A stretch of DNA of 8,009 bases from Pseudomonadota bacterium. Its GTDB lineage: Bacteria; Pseudomonadota; Alphaproteobacteria; Rs-D84. Below the pieces are notes generated by a model that did not search any database, was not told where the DNA came from, and was given only the letters and a program-made list of their open reading frames with translations. Below are positions 4,409 to 8,009 of the stretch, piece after piece; within the stretch, counting starts at the first letter, position 1; every line of letters begins with the position of its first letter. Made by a program: the position numbers and the translations under genes. Location: the NCBI GenBank assembly GCA_030531915.1, contig JAUNMD010000041.1, positions 1 through 8,009 of the forward strand, given 5' to 3'.

Positions 4409-6022
4409 TTATTTTTCGCTGTTTACGGCGTAATAATATTCCAATTTTTCGTGGTCATAATCTTCTATTCTGCCCGATGGTAATACCAGCATACGGGTAA
4501 TCCCGATTTGTTCGACAAAGTCCGGATTATGGCTGACCACGATAATTGTGCCGGTAAAATCCCTGAAATTATCACCAATCACGCGTTGCGTTTCGGGATC
4601 CAGGTGATTCGTTGGTTCGTCCAGAATCAGCATATTTGCACGTCGCAATAAAATCTTGGCCAATGCAACACGGGCGCGTTCCCCAGGCGACAGTACAGAC
4701 ACCTGTTTGAATACATCCATATCATAGAACAAGAAATTTGCCAGCACCGCGCGCAGTTGTTGATCTGTGTAATCATCGCTGGCGACATTTTCCAGAATTG
4801 TTTTGTCGGGTGACAATTCCTCTAATTCCTGTGCATAGTATGCAATGTCGGTCTTTGGATTTATATCAATCGTTCCGCGTTCTGGGGCCAGCACACCCAT
4901 TATCAATTTCAGCAGTGTTGATTTACCCGTACCATTTTCACCACAGATTAAAAAGCGTTCGCCACCCGTGATAATGAATGACAAATTTCTGTATAATAAT
5001 TTTGCATTTGGATATCGAAACCACAGGTTATCAACCATAATCGGGTGACGCGCACCATCGCGCATGGGCGACAAATCCATCTTTAACTTTTTATACGCGG
5101 TTTCGCGTTCAATTCTGTTTTTCAGCACATGTTCCAAAATCGCCGCACGAACATTACCCGCACGCTTCATCGCGTGGTTGGTCGGACTGGCGGCATTTGC
5201 GCGCGCCACAAAATCAGACAGGTGTTTAATCTGGCGTTCTTGGTTTTCAATCGCCTTGGCGCGGGCGCGTTTTAATTCGCGCAATTTTACCTGATAATCA
5301 TCATAGTTCCCAGAAAACACAGATATCTTTTTGGTAACCTTGTCCACGTACAGAATCTTGTTCACGATATTGTTCAAAAATTCGCAATCATGGCTGATAA
5401 TCAAAACCATACCGCGGTATTTTTTCAGGTAATTGCAAACCCAGTCCTTGGTCGTGGCGTCTAAATGATTTGTTGGTTCGTCCAGTAATAAAATTTCCGC
5501 CATGGAATACAGCAGACGCGCAAATGCAACCTTGGACTTTTGACCACCCGACAGGTCGCGCAACCGCATGTCCAACATATCTGAATCAATATGCATATTG
5601 TCGATAATTTCCAGCAAAGTATCTTCGGCGGTATAGCATTCGTAATAATCCAGTTCGGATTGCGTGCTGTCTATGTCCGATTGAACCTGTGCGTCATCGG
5701 GCGTGTCCGCAATTTGTTGATAGAGGTTGCGCAGCCGTTCTTCCAGTTTTGCGATTGGACGCCCCGTTGTTAAAAATTCCCAAACGGTTATTTCGGGATT
5801 TGTTATTTCGATTGTCTGTGGCAAATACCCCAATCGCGCGCCGCCGGTATCAATGCGGCCCGCGTCCGGTGATAATTCACCCAGTATCAATTTGAACAGT
5901 GTGGTTTTGCCCGCGCCATTTACACCAACAATACCAACCTTGTCCCGCGTCGACAGGTTAAATTCGGCGTTGTCATACACAACCGTTGTGCCAAATGATA
6001 AAGATAGAGATGACGCATGCAT
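4409..6022 (-). CDS. ABC-F family ATPase (ribosome-associated, tandem ABC domains)
   Basis: The 537-residue product contains two ATP-binding cassettes and no membrane segment, as in the ABC-F family, whose members act on the ribosomal E site rather than in transport. The first cassette has Walker A GVNGAGKTT (33-41), signature LSGGQ (157-161), Walker B ILLLDEPTNHLD (177-188) and the switch His H211. The second has GENGTGKST (361-369), LSPGE (444-448), MLILDEPTNHLD (464-475) and H498. The charged linker between them (about 240-325) is rich in Arg and Lys and fits the P-site tRNA interaction motif. No C-terminal extension like that of Uup is seen. The start at 6022 is the only good choice: a TGA lies in frame 24 nt upstream. 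It begins 10 nt after the dnaG stop, without a strong ribosome binding site, which suggests coupling to dnaG translation. The subfamily (EttA, YbiT, Uup-like or resistance type) cannot be settled by eye. Confidence 0.93.
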   Translation of the reverse strand: MHASSLSLSFGTTVVYDNAEFNLSTRDKVGIVGVNGAGKTTLFKLILGELSPDAGRIDTGGARLGYLPQTIEITNPEITVWEFLTTGRPIAKLEERLRNLYQQIADTPDDAQVQSDIDSTQSELDYYECYTAEDTLLEIIDNMHIDSDMLDMRLRDLSGGQKSKVAFARLLYSMAEILLLDEPTNHLDATTKDWVCNYLKKYRGMVLIISHDCEFLNNIVNKILYVDKVTKKISVFSGNYDDYQVKLRELKRARAKAIENQERQIKHLSDFVARANAASPTNHAMKRAGNVRAAILEHVLKNRIERETAYKKLKMDLSPMRDGARHPIMVDNLWFRYPNAKLLYRNLSFIITGGERFLICGENGTGKSTLLKLIMGVLAPERGTIDINPKTDIAYYAQELEELSPDKTILENVASDDYTDQQLRAVLANFLFYDMDVFKQVSVLSPGERARVALAKILLRRANMLILDEPTNHLDPETQRVIGDNFRDFTGTIIVVSHNPDFVEQIGITRMLVLPSGRIEDYDHEKLEYYYAVNSEK

Positions 6023-6032
6023 GTTGAAAAAA

Positions 6033-7655
6033 TCACTCTGAAATCATTTGTTCCAGTTTTTCTGTGTACTTTGCAATTTCGCTGTCGATAGCGGAAATCC
6101 GCCCACGCGCGTCATCGTCCGCATCGCCATGCAATATATCAGTGGTCAATTTTTGTTTTTGTTCGCGTAATTTTTTCAGGTAATTTTGCAACTTTAACGA
6201 CGTGATATAACGTTCCGCCGCGCGCGCATCCATATTCATATCGGGCGCATCACCATCCAACGAAATATTCAGTTTTGCTAAAAATTCCGCATGGCGTTCC
6301 GCGATTTCTGGAAATTTGTTTGTGATAAATACCAGCGTATTGCGCGTAATCGCATCAATTTCTGGAACGGCAACTTGCGTCGCTTGCGGCTTGCGTGACC
6401 ATTTGTGCCACTGGTTAAACTTGCGCGAATTGTATTCGTTTTCATATTCCGCGCGCAACGCCACATCTGCAATTTTGTCTGTTTCAGATTTCAAGAATTT
6501 TTCTGCCTGTGCACGTCCCCCTGGGGTTGATACAACATAATTGTTGTTCGCCGTATTCCACAAAAAATCGGTCAGGTTTTCCGCCGCATCAATAATCGCG
6601 CGCATGGCGTCCGTGCCAGAATTTTTCAAAACTTCGTCCGGATCTTTGCCACCGGTAACAAATGCAAATCTGACATCGGAATCATCGCGCACAAATGGCA
6701 ATACAATGTCTGCGGCGCGAACCGCGGCCTTGCGTCCTGCATTATCACCATCAAAACAAAATACGATATTACGATTTGCCTTGCACAGAATTGCCAAATG
6801 ATCTTCGGTCAATGCCGTACCCAATGGTGCAACTGTTTCAGGAAAACCGTGGCATTGCATTTGAATGGCGTCAATTTGCCCCTCTACAATAATAGTGCGA
6901 TTATTGCGGTGAATATTTTCGCGGGCAAAATTAAATCCAAAAATCGTTTTACGTTTATGAAATATTTCCGTGTCCGATGTGTTGATATATTTGGGTTCTG
7001 AACCGTCCAAACTGCGCCCTGAAAAAGCAACAATTTGACCGCGCGCGGAAAATATAGGAAACATCAATTTATCGCGAAAGAAATCATACATTCCATAATC
7101 GCCACGCCGACACAGACCCGTGCCAATCAGAATATCTTGGCGGGTGTTTACGAATTTATTTGCGATAAAGTTATTTTTTGGTGCGTACCCCAAACGATAC
7201 TTTTTTATCATATCGTCGGTAAAACCGCGGCGGCGAATATATTCCAATGCAACCGCGCCCGCGGGGGTAAATAATTGCTTTTGATATTCCGTCGCTGCGC
7301 GTTCCATAATATCAAAGTATGATTCTTCGCGGGCGACAATTTTCGGATCACGTGGCTTGAACTCTGGTAATTTCATACCCGCCATATCGGCCAATTCTTT
7401 GATTGCATCAACGAATCCGACGTTTTCCGATTTCATGGTAAAAGAAATAATATCGCCATGTTCGCCACACCCGAAACAGTGATAAAAACCCTTGTCTTCG
7501 TTCACAGAAAAACTGGGCGTTTTTTCATTATGAAATGGACAACAACCCCAATAATTTTGCCCCTTTTTGGTCAATGGCACACGGCGCGACACCACGTCCA
7601 CGATTGACAGACGTGTACGCAATTCATCTGTAAAATTTTTATCGTAATTTGCCAT
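6033..7655 (-). CDS. dnaG: DNA primase DnaG
   Basis: The 540-residue primase makes the RNA primers for chromosome replication. The N-terminal zinc-binding domain holds C39, H42, C60 and C63 (CPFH ... HCFGC). The catalytic core has the basic FRDKLMFPIF segment (193-202), the TOPRIM glutamate motif VEGQIDAI (257-264) and the acidic FDGDNAGRKAA (301-311), followed by GGKDPDEVL (335-343). The usual VEGYMDV is altered at Tyr, Met and Val, while E258 and D262 are kept. The C-terminal part (about 430-540), which contacts the DnaB helicase, is poorly conserved and ends in charged helices; the protein is somewhat shorter than E. coli DnaG (581). The ATG overlaps the topA stop in TAATG. dnaG is followed not by rpoD, the classical neighbour, but by an ABC-F gene. 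Confidence 0.96.
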   Translation of the reverse strand: MANYDKNFTDELRTRLSIVDVVSRRVPLTKKGQNYWGCCPFHNEKTPSFSVNEDKGFYHCFGCGEHGDIISFTMKSENVGFVDAIKELADMAGMKLPEFKPRDPKIVAREESYFDIMERAATEYQKQLFTPAGAVALEYIRRRGFTDDMIKKYRLGYAPKNNFIANKFVNTRQDILIGTGLCRRGDYGMYDFFRDKLMFPIFSARGQIVAFSGRSLDGSEPKYINTSDTEIFHKRKTIFGFNFARENIHRNNRTIIVEGQIDAIQMQCHGFPETVAPLGTALTEDHLAILCKANRNIVFCFDGDNAGRKAAVRAADIVLPFVRDDSDVRFAFVTGGKDPDEVLKNSGTDAMRAIIDAAENLTDFLWNTANNNYVVSTPGGRAQAEKFLKSETDKIADVALRAEYENEYNSRKFNQWHKWSRKPQATQVAVPEIDAITRNTLVFITNKFPEIAERHAEFLAKLNISLDGDAPDMNMDARAAERYITSLKLQNYLKKLREQKQKLTTDILHGDADDDARGRISAIDSEIAKYTEKLEQMISE

Positions 7656-8009
7656 TACTTTGCTTTTTTACGGAAACGCGTACTTGGTTTCTTGTTGTTG
7701 ATTAAATCAATCGCTGTTTCCAAATCAGGTTGCGTTTTTACCGAAACATTTACCTTGTTCGATGAAATATATGCACCATAACGTCCCGTTGGGTAATAAT
7801 AAATCATCTGGTCTGTTGTCGGATTTTTACCCAGTTCAATCGGTTCTGCTTTCTTTGGGCCGCCCGCCAGTAATTCGCGCGCAACGTCCAACGTGATTGT
7901 GTCGGCGGTGTAATTTTTCGCCGCGACGTTTTTTTTGCCGTCCGTCACATATGGGCCAAATCGTCCGACACGGAATGAAATACCATCAACTAAATCTGTG
8001 GACGCATTC
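7655..8009 (-). CDS. topA: DNA topoisomerase I, C-terminal end (partial)
   Basis: The last 117 residues are visible; the gene continues beyond the right edge. Two C-terminal topoisomerase repeats are seen, each with a G-R-(F/Y)-G-x-Y-(V/I) core: GRFGPYVTDGKKNVA and, after LAGGPKKAEPIELG, GRYGAYISSNKVNV followed by the helix DLETAIDLIN. A basic tail ending in TRFRKKAK follows, as in many alphaproteobacterial TopA proteins. TopA relaxes negative supercoils; these repeats bind single-stranded DNA. The repeats have no zinc cysteines in view. The stop codon overlaps the dnaG start by one base. A GTG at 7948 is not a real start, because the frame and the homology continue upstream of it. Confidence 0.88.
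   Translation of the reverse strand, partial: NASTDLVDGISFRVGRFGPYVTDGKKNVAAKNYTADTITLDVARELLAGGPKKAEPIELGKNPTTDQMIYYYPTGRYGAYISSNKVNVSVKTQPDLETAIDLINNKKPSTRFRKKAK

Noticed and set aside
4409..6022. ABC-F gene as an antibiotic resistance determinant
   Set aside because: Nothing visible distinguishes a resistance type from housekeeping ABC-F proteins, and it lies in a housekeeping operon without mobile-element signs.
7946..7948. GTG as start of a small separate gene before dnaG
   Set aside because: The frame stays open to the window edge and continues the topoisomerase C-terminal repeat GRFGPYV upstream, so it is an internal codon of topA.

Overview
The window reads as chromosomal DNA of an alphaproteobacterium, probably host-associated or with a reduced genome. 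The evidence is mixed. A VirB-type type IV secretion locus (virB3-virB4) sits next to single-copy housekeeping genes (rpmJ, ychF, topA, dnaG), the genes are tightly packed, the non-coding DNA is AT-rich, and the ribosomal protein L36 is of the cysteine-free type. The exact taxon cannot be fixed from the sequence alone.

Layout. Positions 1-2049 (minus strand) hold the start of a type IV secretion operon: virB3 (1753-2049) followed after 3 nt by virB4, which runs off the left edge. The virB4 reading frame is broken once, near 925-963. The N-terminal domain lies in one frame and the ATPase domain, with an intact Walker A motif, continues in another. Positions 2050-2367 are a non-coding, AT-rich divergent region. 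It carries a promoter towards virB3, a promoter towards rpmJ, and a family of TTTTCAACA-like 9-mers, including an exact 16-bp direct repeat of which one copy covers the -35 element of the virB3 promoter. rpmJ (2368-2502, plus) follows with its own strong terminator.

Positions 2589-3260 (minus) encode a strongly shortened SufD/SufB-like protein, standing alone without other suf genes in view. Its promoter reaches into the first codons of the divergent ychF (3288-4367, plus), so its mRNA would be nearly leaderless. ychF ends at a bidirectional terminator shared with the convergent operon.

Positions 4409-8009 (minus) are a compact operon read from right to left: the 3' end of topA, then dnaG (TAATG overlap), then an ABC-F ATPase gene after 10 nt. 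It joins DNA topology, replication priming and a ribosome-associated ATPase in one transcript. The dnaG product has an intact zinc finger and TOPRIM acidic residues but an unusual TOPRIM sequence.

I found no CRISPR array, insertion sequence, tRNA or rRNA. The most interesting signals are the split virB4 frame, the repeat architecture over the virB3 promoter, and the minimal stand-alone SufD-like protein with a nearly leaderless promoter. None of these proves a new system.
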